From Carex sylvatica (lineage: Eukaryota > Streptophyta > Magnoliopsida > Poales > Cyperaceae), in contig CAXKVR010000118.1 in NCBI GenBank assembly GCA_964058845.1, positions 1-12,500 of the forward strand: a DNA stretch of 12,500 nt, in the 5' to 3' direction. The position numbers were made by a program, and so were the translations under genes. Positions 1 to 8,667 of this stretch are shown piece by piece; positions within the stretch are counted from its first letter, which is position 1; every line of letters begins with the position of its first letter. The notes beneath the pieces were generated by a model, which saw only the letters and a program-made list of their open reading frames with translations, had not been told where the DNA came from and did not search any database.

Positions 1-662
1 CCAAACACCTTCAATTCGAGTGCTATATTAGGGTTGTAAATGCTTTATTATCTCGAATTATGGAGACACTACTAGGGTGCTCCAAACACCATTAATTCGA
101 GTGCTATATTAGGGTTGTAAATGCTTTATTATCTCGAATTCTGGAGACACTACTAGGGTGCTCCAAACACCATCAATTGGAGTGTTGTAGTAGGGTTGGA
201 AATGCCCTAGTATCTTGGACTATATGGACACTAATAGAGTGCTCCAAACACCTTCGATTGGAGTGTTGTACCTGATTTGTAAATGCTATATTATCTTGTC
301 ATATATAGACACTACTAGAGTGCTCCAAACAACTTCAATTGGAGTTGTATATGCTTAATTATCTTGGAATATAAAGAAGCTCCAGGAGTGCTCCGAACAA
401 CATTAAATGGAGTGTTGTATTTGATTTGTAAATGTCATATTATCTTGTCATATATAGACACTACTAGAGTGCTCCAAACACATTCAATTGGAGTGTTGTA
501 TCAGGGTTGTATATGCCCTATTATTTTGGAATATAAAGACGCTACTTGAGTGCTCCGAGCAACGTCAATTGGATTGTTGTATTTGGGTTGTAAATTGTCT
601 CTTATCTTGCCAATTGCAGACACTACTAGAGTACTCCAAACACCTTCAATTGGAGTGTAGTA

Positions 663-674
663 TTACGGCCGTAA
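663..674. repeat. 12-bp perfect palindrome in a G monomer
   Basis: TTACGGCCGTAA is its own reverse complement. Other G monomers carry near-palindromes at the same place, such as TTACGGCTGTAA in U1 and TTACGACTGTAA in U8 and U9. The role is unknown. Confidence 0.7.
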
Positions 675-1019
675 AAGCCTTATTATCTTGCCTTATAGGA
701 ACACTACTAGTGTGCTCTAAACAACTACAATTGGAGTGTTTTATTTGGGTCGTAAATGCCCTATTATCTTGCCATATAGGGAGACTACTTGAGGACTCCA
801 AACAAATTCAATCGGAGTGCTGTATTATGGTTGGAAATGCCCTATTATCTTACCATCTAGACAGACTAGTAGAGTGCTCCCAGTACCTTCAATTTGAGTG
901 TTATATTTGGGTTGTAAATGCCCTATTATCTTGCCATATAGACACTACTAGAGTGCTCCAAACACCTTCAATTGGAGTGTTGTATTGGGGTTATAAATGC
1001 CCTATTATCTTGCCATCAG

Positions 1020-1076
1020 GAGACACTGCTAGAGTGCTATATTAGGGATGTAAATGCTCTATTATCTATCCTTCTG
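1020..1076. repeat. 57-bp L monomer with 24-bp deletion (U0)
   Basis: The sequence reads GCTAGAGTGCTATATTAGGG, so the stretch from the first GAGTGCT to the second GAGTGCT of a normal L monomer is missing. A full L, such as 10531-10611, has both GAGTGCT copies 24 bp apart. The loss therefore fits a deletion between 7-bp direct repeats, by slippage or recombination. It removes 8 codons' worth and keeps the 3-bp phase. Confidence 0.88.
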
Positions 1077-1239
1077 GAGACACTACTAGGGTGCTCGAAA
1101 CACCCTCAATTGGTGTTTTGTATTTGGGATGTAAATGCCCTATTATATTGCCATGTGGAGACAATACTGGAGTGCTCCAAAACACCATCAATTGGAGTGT
1201 TGTATTAGGGTTTTAAATACCCTATTATCATGCAGTATA

Positions 1240-1320
1240 GAGACACTACTAGATTGGTCCAAACACCTTAAATTATAGTGTTGTAATAAGGTTGTAAATG
1301 CCATATTATCATGCCATATA
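1240..1320. repeat. Chimeric O/P monomer
   Basis: It opens GAGACACTACTAGATTG, the O signature seen at 2421 and 6069, then continues CCAAACACCTTAAATT with TTGTAATAAGG, the P signature. O and P are separate in the other complete units, so one monomer was lost in register at the right end of U0. Confidence 0.75.
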
Positions 1321-2582
1321 GAGACACTACTAGAGTGCTCCAAATACCATCAATTGGAGTATCGTGTTTGGTTGGTAAATACCCAATTATCTTGACATGT
1401 GGAGATACTACTAGGGTGCTCCAACCACCTTCAATTGGAGTGCCATGTGGAGACACTACTAGAGTGCTCCAACCACTTTCAATTGGAGTGCTATATCAGG
1501 GTTGTAAATGCTTTATTATCTTGAATTATGGAGACACTACTAGGGTGCTCCAAACACCATGAATTGGAGTGTTGTAGTAAGGTTGCAAATGCCCTAGTAT
1601 CTTTGAATATAGGGACACTAATAGAGTGCTCCAAACACCTTCGATTGGAGTGTTGTATTTGATTTGTAAATGCTATATTATGTTGTCATATATAGACACT
1701 ACTAGAGTGCTCCAAACAACTTCAATTGGAGTGTTGTACTAGGGTTGTATATGCTCTATTATCTTGGAATATATAGAAGCTACTAGAGTGCCCCGAGCAA
1801 CATCAATTGGAGTGTTGTATTTGATTTGTAAATGCCATATTATCTTGTCATATATAGACACTACTGGAGTGCACCAAACACATTCAATTGGAGTATTGTA
1901 TTAGGGTTGTATATGCTCTATTATCTTGGAATATAAAGACGCTACTAGAGTGCTCCGAGCAACGTCGATTGGAGTGTTGTATTTGGGTTGTAAGTTGACT
2001 ATTATCTTGCCAATTGTATTCACTACTAGAGTACCCCAAACACCTTCAATTGGAGTGTTGTATTACGGCTGTAAAAGCGTTATTATCTTGCTTGTAGGAA
2101 CACTACTAGTGTGCTCTAAACAACTACAATTGGAGTGTTGTATTTGGGTCGTAAATGCCCTATTATCTTACCATATAGGGAGACTACTAGAGGACTCCAA
2201 ACAAATTCAATCATAGTGCTGTATTAGGGTTGGAAATGTCCTATTATCTTACCATCTAGACACACTACTAGAGTGCTCCAAAAACCATCAATTGGAGTGT
2301 TGTATTGGGGTTGTAAATGCCCTATTATCTTGCCATCAGGAGACACTACTGGAGTGCTCCAAACACCATCAATTGGAGTATTGTATTAGGGTTTTAAATA
2401 CCCTATTATCATGCCGTATAGAGACACTACTAGATTGCTCTGAACACCATCAATTGGAGTGTTCTATTCGGAAAGTAAATGCCCTACTATCTAGCCATAT
2501 AGCGGCACTACTACAGTGCTCCAAACACATTAAATTGTAGTGTTGTAATAAGGTTGTAAATGCCATATTATCATGCCATATA
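1321..2582. repeat. HOR unit U1, 16 monomers
   Basis: Order and starts: A 1321, shortened B 1402 (48 bp), B 1450, C 1531, D 1612, E 1693, F/D 1774, E 1855, F 1936, G 2017 (80 bp), H 2097, I 2178, K 2259, N 2340, O 2421, P 2502. Types J, L and M are absent: the K monomer opens with the J-like GACACACTAC, and its GCCATCAG end leads directly into an N body. Sixteen monomers of 81 bp minus 33 bp (short B) and 1 bp (G) gives exactly the 1262 bp seen. Confidence 0.85.
1402..1449. repeat. 48-bp truncated B monomer
   Basis: The monomer opens GAGATACTACTAGGGTGCTC, reaches CAATTGGAGTG and then jumps straight to CCATGTGGAGAC of the next monomer, losing 33 bp. A complete B follows at 1450, so U1 holds one and a half B monomers. 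The loss is again a multiple of 3. Confidence 0.82.
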
Positions 2583-3472
2583 GAGACACTACTAGAGTGG
2601 TCCAAATACCATCAATTGGAGTGTCGTGTTTGGTTGGAAAATACCCAATTATGTTGCCATCTGGAGATACTACTGGAGTGCTCCAAGCACCTTCAATTGG
2701 AGTGCTATATTAGGGTTGTAAATTCTTTATTATCTCGAATTCTGGAGACACTACTAGGATGCTCCAAACACCATCAATTGGAGTGTTGTAGTTGGGTTGC
2801 AAATGCCCTAGTATCTTGGAATATAGGGACACTAATAGAGTGCTCCAAACACCTTCGATTGGAGTGTTGTATTTGATTTGTAAATGCTATATTATCTTGT
2901 CATATATAGCGATACTAGAGTGCTCCAAACAACTTTAATTGGGGTGTTGTATTAGGGTTGTATATGCTCTATTATCTTGGAATATAAAGAAGCTACTAGA
3001 GTGCTATGAACAACATCAATTGGAGTGTTGTATTTGATTTCTAAATGCCATATTATCTTGTCATATATGGACGCTACTAGAGTACTCCAAACACATTCAA
3101 TTGGAGTGTTGTATTAGGGTTGTATATAGCCTATTATCTTGGAATATAAAGACGCTACTAGAGTGCTTCAAACAACGTCAATTGGAGTGTTGTATTTGGG
3201 TTGTAAATTGTCTATTATCTTGACAATTCCATTCACTAGTAGAGTACTTCAAACACCTTCAATTAGACTGTTGTATTACAGTTGTAAAAGACTTATTATC
3301 TTGCCTTATAGGAACACTACTAGTGTCCTCTAAACAACTACAATTGGAGTGTTGTATTTAGGTCGTAAATGCCCTTTTATCTTGCCATATAGGGAGACTA
3401 CTAGAGGATTCCAAACAAATTCAATCGGAGTGCTGTATTAGTGTTGGAAATGCCCTATTATCTTACAATCTA

Positions 3473-3542
3473 GACAAACTACTAGAGTGCCCCCAGTACC
3501 TTCAATTTGAGTGTTGGAAATGCTCTATTATCTTGGAATATA
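3473..3542. repeat. 70-bp J/E fusion monomer
   Basis: The J head (GTGCCCCCAGTACC, CAATTTGAGTG) joins at GTGTTG to GAAATGCTC and an E tail (TATTATCTTGGAATATAAAG), losing 11 bp. It is followed at 3543 by an extra F/D monomer, so it marks the left joint of an inserted or converted segment. Confidence 0.75.
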
Positions 3543-3702
3543 AAGAAGCTACTAGAGTGCTACGAAAAACATCAATTGGAGTGTTGTATTTGATTTCTAA
3601 ATGCCATATTATCTTGCCATATAGACACTACTGGAGTGCTCCAAACACCATCAATTGGGGTGTTGTATTGGGGTTATAAATGCCCTATTATCTTGTCATC
3701 AG

Positions 3703-3759
3703 GAGACACTACTAGAGTGCTATATTAGGGATGTAAATGCTCCATTATCTATCCTTCTG
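3703..3759. repeat. 57-bp L monomer with 24-bp deletion (U2)
   Basis: This has the same deletion as at 1020 and shares the side marks TTAGGGATGTAAATGCTC and TATCCTTCTG with it. It is the same derived allele copied between HOR units. Confidence 0.88.
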
Positions 3760-4085
3760 GAGACACTACTAGGGTGCTCGAAACATCTTCAATTGGTGTG
3801 TTGTATTTGGGTTGTAAATGCCCTATTATATTTCCTTGTGGAGACACTACTGGAATGCTCCAAACACCATCAATTGGAGTATTGTATTAGGGTTTTATAT
3901 ATTCCCTATTATCATGCCGTATAGAGACACAACTACATTGCTCTGAACATCATCAATTGGTGTGTTGTATTTGGAAAGTAAATGCCCTACTATCGAGCAA
4001 TATAGAGGCACTACTAGAGTGCTCCAAACACCTTAAATTGTAGTGTTGTAATAAGGTTGTAAATGCCATATTATCATGCCATATG

Positions 4086-5044
4086 GAGACACTACTAGAG
4101 TGCTCCAAATACCATCAATTAGAGTGTCGTGTTTGGTTGGTAAATACCCAATTATCTTGCCATCTGGAGATACTACTGGAGTGCTGCAAGCACCTTCAAT
4201 TGGAGTGCTATATTAGGGTTGTAAATGCTTTATTATCTCGAATTCTGGAGACACTACTAGGGTGCTCCAATCACCATCAATTGGAGTGTTGTAGTAGGGT
4301 TGCAAATGCCCTTGTATATTGGAATATAGGGACACTAATAGAGTGCTCCAAACACCTTCGATTGGAGTGTTGTATTTGATTTGTAAATGCCATATTATCT
4401 TGTCATATATAGACACTACTAGAGTGCTCCTAACAACATCAATTGGAGTTGTATTTGCTCTATTATCTTGCCATATAGGGAGACTACTAGAGGACTCCAA
4501 ACAAATTCAATCAGAGTTCGGTATTAGGGTTGGAAATGCCCTATTATCTTACCATCTAGACACACTACTAGAGTGCTCCAAGTACCTTCAATTTGAGTGT
4601 TGTATTAGGGTTGTATATGCCCTATTATCTTACCATCTAGACACACTACGAGAGTGCTCCCAGTACCTTCAATTTGAGTGTTATATTTGGGTTGTAAATG
4701 CCCTATTATCTTGCCTTCTAGAGACAATACTAGGGTGCTCGAAACACCTTCAATTAGTGTGTTGTATTTGGGTTGTAAATACCCTATTATGTTGCTATAT
4801 GGAGACACTACTGGGGTGCTCCAAACACCATCAATTGGAGTGTTTCATTAGGGTTTTAAATACCCTATTATCATGCCGTATAGAGACACTCCTAGAGTGC
4901 TCGGAACACCATCAATTGGAGTGTTGTATTTGGAGTGTAAATGCCCTACTATCTAGTTATATAGAGGCACTACTAGAGTGCTCCAAACACCTTAAATTGT
5001 AGTGTTGTAATAAGGTTGTAAATGCCATATTATCATGCTATATA
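4086..5044. repeat. HOR unit U3, 12 monomers, the shortest
   Basis: Order and starts: A 4086, B 4167, C 4248, D 4329, E/H fusion 4410 (68 bp), I 4478, J 4559, J 4640, M 4721, N 4802, O 4883, P 4964. Types F, G, H, K and L are missing. The fusion monomer begins as an E (CTCCTAACAACATC), carries the 13-bp deletion also seen in the E of U0, and ends CTTGCCATATAGGGAG like an H entering I. Twelve monomers minus 13 bp equals the 959 bp observed. Confidence 0.85.
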
Positions 5045-6230
5045 GAGACACTACTAGAGTGCTCCAAATACCATCAATTGGAGTGTCGTGTTTGGTTGGT
5101 AAATACCCAATTATCTTGCCATGTGGAGATAATATTGGAGTGCTCTAACCACCTTCAATTTGAGTGCTATATTAGTGTTGTAAATGTTTTATTATCTCGA
5201 ATTCTGGAGACACTATTAGGGTGCTCCACGCACCATCAATTGGAGTGTTGTTGTAGGGTTGCAAATGCCCCAGTATCATGGAATATAGGGACACTAATAG
5301 AGTTCTCCAAACACCTTCGATTGGAGTGTTGCATTCGATTTGTAAATGTCATATTATCTTGTCATATAGAGACACAACTAGAGTCCTTCAAACATTTTCA
5401 ATTGGAGTGTTGTATTAGGGTTGTATATGCTCTATTATCTTGGAATATAAAGAAGCTACTAGAGTGCTCCGAACAACATCAATTGGAGTGTTGTATTTGG
5501 GTTGTAAATTGCCTATTATCTTGCCAATTGCATTCACTACTAGAGTACTCCGAACACCTTCAATTGGAGTGTTGTATTACGGCTGCAAAGGCCTTATTAT
5601 CTTGCCTTATAGGAACACTACTAGTGTGCTCTAAACAAGTACAATTGGAGTGTTGTATTTGGGTCGTAAATGCCCTATTATCTTGCCATATAGGGAGGCT
5701 ACTAGAGGACTCCAAACAAATTCAATCGAAGTGCTGTATTAGGTTGGAAATGCCCCATTATCTTACCATCTAGACACACTACTAGAGTGCTCCAAGTACC
5801 TTCAATTTGAGTCTTATATTTGGGTTGTAAATGCCTTATTATCTTGCCATCAGGAGACAGTACTAGAGTGCTATATTAGGGTTGTAAATGCTCTATTATC
5901 TATCCTTCTGGAGACACTACTAGGGTGCACGAAACACCTTCAATTGGTGTGTTGTATTTGGGTTGTAAATGCCCTATTATATTGCCATGTACACTAATGG
6001 AGTGCTCCAAACACCATCAATTGGAGTTTTGTATGAGGGTTTTAAATACCCTATTATCATGTCGCATAGAGACACTACTAGATTGCTCTGAACACCATCA
6101 ATTGGAGTGTTGTATTTGGAATGTAAATGCCGTACTATCTATCCATATAGAGGCACTACTAGAGTGCTCCAAACACCTTAAATTGTAGTGTTGTAATAAG
6201 GTTGAAAATTCCATATTATGATGCCATATA
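5045..6230. repeat. HOR unit U4, 15 monomers
   Basis: Order and starts: A 5045, B 5126, C 5207, D 5288, E 5369, F 5450, G 5531, H 5612, I 5693 (80 bp), J/K 5773, L 5854 (57 bp), M 5911, N about 5992 (loses 4 bp at its start, reading CATGTACACTAATGG), O 6069, P 6150. The extra F/D-E pair of U0 to U2 is absent, and F instead opens with the AAGAAGC typical of F/D. Fifteen monomers minus 29 bp equals 1186 bp. Confidence 0.83.
5854..5910. repeat. 57-bp L monomer with 24-bp deletion (U4)
   Basis: This is the third copy of the deleted L. It shares the TATCCTTCTG end but reads TTAGGGTTGTAAATG where the other two have TTAGGGATG. Confidence 0.87.
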
Positions 6231-6681
6231 GAGACACTACTAGAGTGCTCCAAATACCATGAATTGGAGTGTCGTGTTTGGTTGGTAAATACCCAATTAT
6301 CTTGCCATCTGGAGATACTACTGGAGTTCTCCAAGAACCTTCAATTGGAGTGCTATATTAGGGTTGTAAATGCTTTATTATCTCGAATTCTGGAGACACT
6401 ACTAGGGTGCTCCAAACACCATCAATTGGAGTGTTGTAGTAGGGTTGAAAATGCCCTATTATCTTGGAATATAGGGACACTAATAGAGTGCTCCAAACAC
6501 CTTCAATTGGAGTGCTGTATTTGATTTGTAAATGCCATATTATCTTGTCATATAGAGACACAACTAGAGTTCTTCAAACATTTTCAATTGGAGTGTTGTA
6601 TTAGGGTTGTAAATGCCCTATTATCTTGCCATCTGCAGACACTACTAGAGTACTCCAAACATCTTCAATTGGAGTATTTTA

Positions 6682-6693
6682 TTACAGCTGTAA
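6682..6693. repeat. 12-bp perfect palindrome in a G monomer
   Basis: TTACAGCTGTAA is a perfect palindrome at the same position in the G monomer of U5 as TTACGGCCGTAA in U0, but with two matching base changes. Confidence 0.7.
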
Positions 6694-6878
6694 AAGCCGT
6701 ATTATCTTGTTTTATAGGAACACAACTAGAGTGCTCCAAACAACTTCAATTGGTGTGTTGTATTTGGGTGGTAAATGCCCTTTTATCTTGCCATATAGGG
6801 AGACAACTAGAGTGCTCCAAACAAATTCAATCGGAGTGCTATATTGGGGTTGTAAATGGTTTATTATCTTGTCATATA

Positions 6879-6971
6879 TACACACTGCAAGAGTGCTCTA
6901 AACACCATCATTAGGAGAGTTGTATTTTGGTTGTATTAAAATTGTAAATGCCCTATTATCTTGCCTAATAT
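6879..6971. repeat. 93-bp monomer with 12-bp insertion
   Basis: Where other monomers have one TTGTATT followed by TTGTAAATG, this one has TTGTATTTTGG, TTGTATTAAAA and TTGTAAATG in sequence (6919-6949). The extra piece looks like a local copy of the TTGTATT segment. The flanks are also diverged (CATCATTAGGAGAG), so this monomer cannot be typed with confidence as J or K. Confidence 0.7.
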
Positions 6972-7375
6972 GGGCAATACAAGAGTGCTGCAAACACATT
7001 CAATTGGAGTGCTATATTAGGTTTGTAAAAGCTCTGTTATCTTGCCTTCTGGAGACACTACTAGGGTGCTACAAACACCTTCAATTGGTGTGTTGCAATT
7101 GGGTTGTAGATGCCCTATTATCTTGCCATATGGAGACACTACTAGAGTGTTCAAAACACCATCAATTGGAGTGTTGTATTAGGATTTTAAATACCCTCTT
7201 ATCATGCTGTATAGAGAAACTACTAGAGTGCACTGAACACCATCAATTGGAGTGTTATATTTGGAATGTAAATGCCCTACTATCTAGCCATATAGAGGCA
7301 CTACTCGAGTGCTCCTAACATATTAAATTGTCGAGTTGTAATAAGGTTGAAAATGACCTATTATCTTGTTATATA

Positions 7376-8507
7376 GAGACACTATTATAGTGGTTCAAAT
7401 ACCATTAATTGGAATGTAGTATTTGGGTGGTAAATATCCTATTATCTTGACATCTGGACACACTACTGGAGTGCTCCAAAGAACTTCAATTGGAGTGTTG
7501 TATTAGGGCGGTAAATGCCATATTATTTTGCCATATAGAGACACTACTGGGGTCCTCCAAGCACCTTCATTTGGAGTGCTATATTAGGGTTGTAAATATC
7601 CTATGATCTTGCCATCTGGAGACACTACTAGAGTACTCCGAACACCATCAATTGGAGTGTTGCATTAAGGTTGCAAATGCCATAGTATCTTGGCATATAG
7701 GGACACTAATAGAGTGCTCCAAACACCTTCAATTGGAGTGTTGTGTTACGGTTGTAAAAGCCTTATTATCTTGCCTTATAGGAGCACTACTAGTGTGCTC
7801 TAAGCAAATTCAATTGGAGGGTTGTATTTAGGTGATAAATGCCCTATTATCTTGCCATATAGGGAGACTACTAGAGTACTCCAAACAAATTCAATCGGAC
7901 TGCTGTATTCGGGTTGTAAATACCCTATTATCTTACCATCTAGACACACTACTAGAGTTCTCCACGTACCTTCAATTTGAGTGTTATATTTGGGTTGTAA
8001 ATGTCCTATTATCTTGCCATATAGACACTACTGGAGTGCTCCAAACACTTACAATTGGAGTGTTGTATTAGGGTTGTAAATGCTCTATTATCTTGCCATC
8101 AGGAGACACTACTAGATTGCTCCAAACACATTTAATTGGAGTGCTATATTAGGGTTGTAAATACTGTATTATCTTGCCTTCTAGAGACAGTACTAGGATG
8201 CTCGAAACACCTTTAATTGGTGTGTTGTATTTGGGTTGTAAATGCCCTATTATATTGCCATATGGAAACACTACTAGAGTGCTACAAACACCATCAATTG
8301 GAGTGTTGTATTAGGGTTTTAAATACCCTATTATCATGGCATATTGAGACACTACTAGAGTGCTCTGAACCCCATCAATTGGAGTGTTGTATTTGGAATG
8401 TAAATGCCCAACTATCTACCCATATGGAGGCACTACAAGAGTGATCAAAACACCTTAATTTGTAGTGTTGTAATAAGGTTGTAAATGCCCTATTATCTTG
8501 CCATATA
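7376..8507. repeat. HOR unit U6, 14 monomers
   Basis: Order and starts: A 7376 (diverged, reading TAGTATTTGGGTGG where others have the TCGT box), an unassigned B-like monomer 7457, B 7538, C 7619, D/G chimera 7700, H 7781, I 7862, J 7943, K 8024 (79 bp), full-length L 8103, M 8184, N 8265, O 8346, P 8427. Types E and F are lost through the D/G joint. From this unit rightwards B ends CTTGCCATCTG and not CTCGAATTCTG. Fourteen monomers minus 2 bp equals 1132 bp. Confidence 0.82.
7700..7780. repeat. Chimeric D/G monomer
   Basis: The monomer opens as D (GGGACACTAATAGAGTGCTC) and after the shared CAATTGGAGTGTTGT continues as G (GTTACGGTTGTAAAAGCC, ending CTTGCCTTATA before H). It is 81 bp, so E and F were removed from U6 without breaking the monomer register. 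Confidence 0.8.
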
Positions 8508-8667
8508 GACACTACTGTAGTAGTCCAAACACCATCTTTTGGACTGTCGTATTAGGTTGGTAAATATCCAATTATCTTGCCATCTGGAGACACTACTAGA
8601 GTGCTCCATACACATTAAACTGGAGTGCTATACAAGGGTTGTAAATGCTTTTTTATCTTGCCTTCTA

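Larger units (their letters stand above)
1..1320. repeat. HOR unit U0 (left end outside window)
   Basis: Monomer order and starts: B (partial, 1-62), B again 63, C 144, D 225, E 306 (13 bp short), F/D chimera 374, E 455, F 536, G 617, H 698, I 779, J 860, K 941 (79 bp), L 1020 (57 bp, 24-bp internal deletion), M 1077, N 1158, and an O/P chimera at 1240. Type marks include GTAGTAGGGTTG with CCCTAGTATCTTGG (C), CTAATAGAG with TTGATTTGTAAATG (D), TATATGC with GGAATATAAAG (E to F), TTACGGCCGTAAAAG (G), ACTAGTGTGCTC (H), AAATTCAATCGGAGTGCTG (I), CAATTTGAGTG (J), GCTCGAAACACC (M) and GGGTTTTAAATACC (N). Seventeen monomers are present, and the missing A would lie just upstream of the window. Confidence 0.85.
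2583..4085. repeat. HOR unit U2, 19 monomers, the longest
   Basis: Order and starts: A 2583, B 2664, C 2745, D 2826, E 2907 (80 bp), F/D 2987, E 3068, F 3149, G 3230, H 3311, I 3392, J/E fusion 3473 (70 bp), second F/D 3543, K 3624 (79 bp), L 3703 (57 bp), M 3760, N 3841 (83 bp), O 3924, P 4005. The F/D type (AAGAAGC at its start, GATTTCTAAATGCC inside) occurs twice, at 2987 and 3543. The second copy follows a shortened J that ends as an E monomer. Nineteen monomers minus a net 36 bp of indels gives the observed 1503 bp. Confidence 0.85.
6231..7375. repeat. HOR unit U5, 14 monomers
   Basis: Order and starts: A 6231, B 6312, C 6393, D 6474, E/F 6555, G 6636, H 6717, I 6798, a J or K monomer at 6879 with a 12-bp insertion (93 bp), a full-length L at 6972 (80 bp), M 7052, N 7133, O 7214, P 7295. 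In E/F the E head (CAACTAGAGTTCTTCAAAC) runs into an F-like tail ending CCATCTGCAG. The M here reads GCTACAAACACC instead of GCTCGAAACACC. Fourteen monomers plus a net 11 bp gives 1145 bp. Confidence 0.82.

Noticed and set aside
488..1045. Plus-strand open frame of 185 codons
   Set aside because: It too changes from one repeat translation to the other, at the 2-bp loss near 940, and overlaps open frames in other phases.
1362..1375. CENP-B box in A monomers
   Set aside because: The GGTTGG-containing box shares only a short GTTGG core with the CENP-B box and lacks its CGGGA end.
4213..4808. Minus-strand open frames (also 1268-1456, 6098-6561 and 9524-9727)
   Set aside because: They are reverse readings of the same monomers, kept open by the 81-bp period and low stop density.
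4319..5002. Plus-strand open frame of 227 codons
   Set aside because: It begins in one repeat translation (type TTRVLQTPSIGV) and passes through a 13-bp deletion into the other (type LECSKHLQLECC), ending at the P-monomer TAG. A real protein would not be expected to change between two translations of one repeat.
5078..5773. Longest plus-strand open frame, 231 codons, cysteine-rich 27-residue repeats
   Set aside because: It lies wholly inside satellite monomers, starts at whichever ATG the repeat offers and ends after an indel shifts the frame. Another frame is open over part of the same DNA (5440-5634), and no splice, promoter or non-repeat sequence accompanies it.
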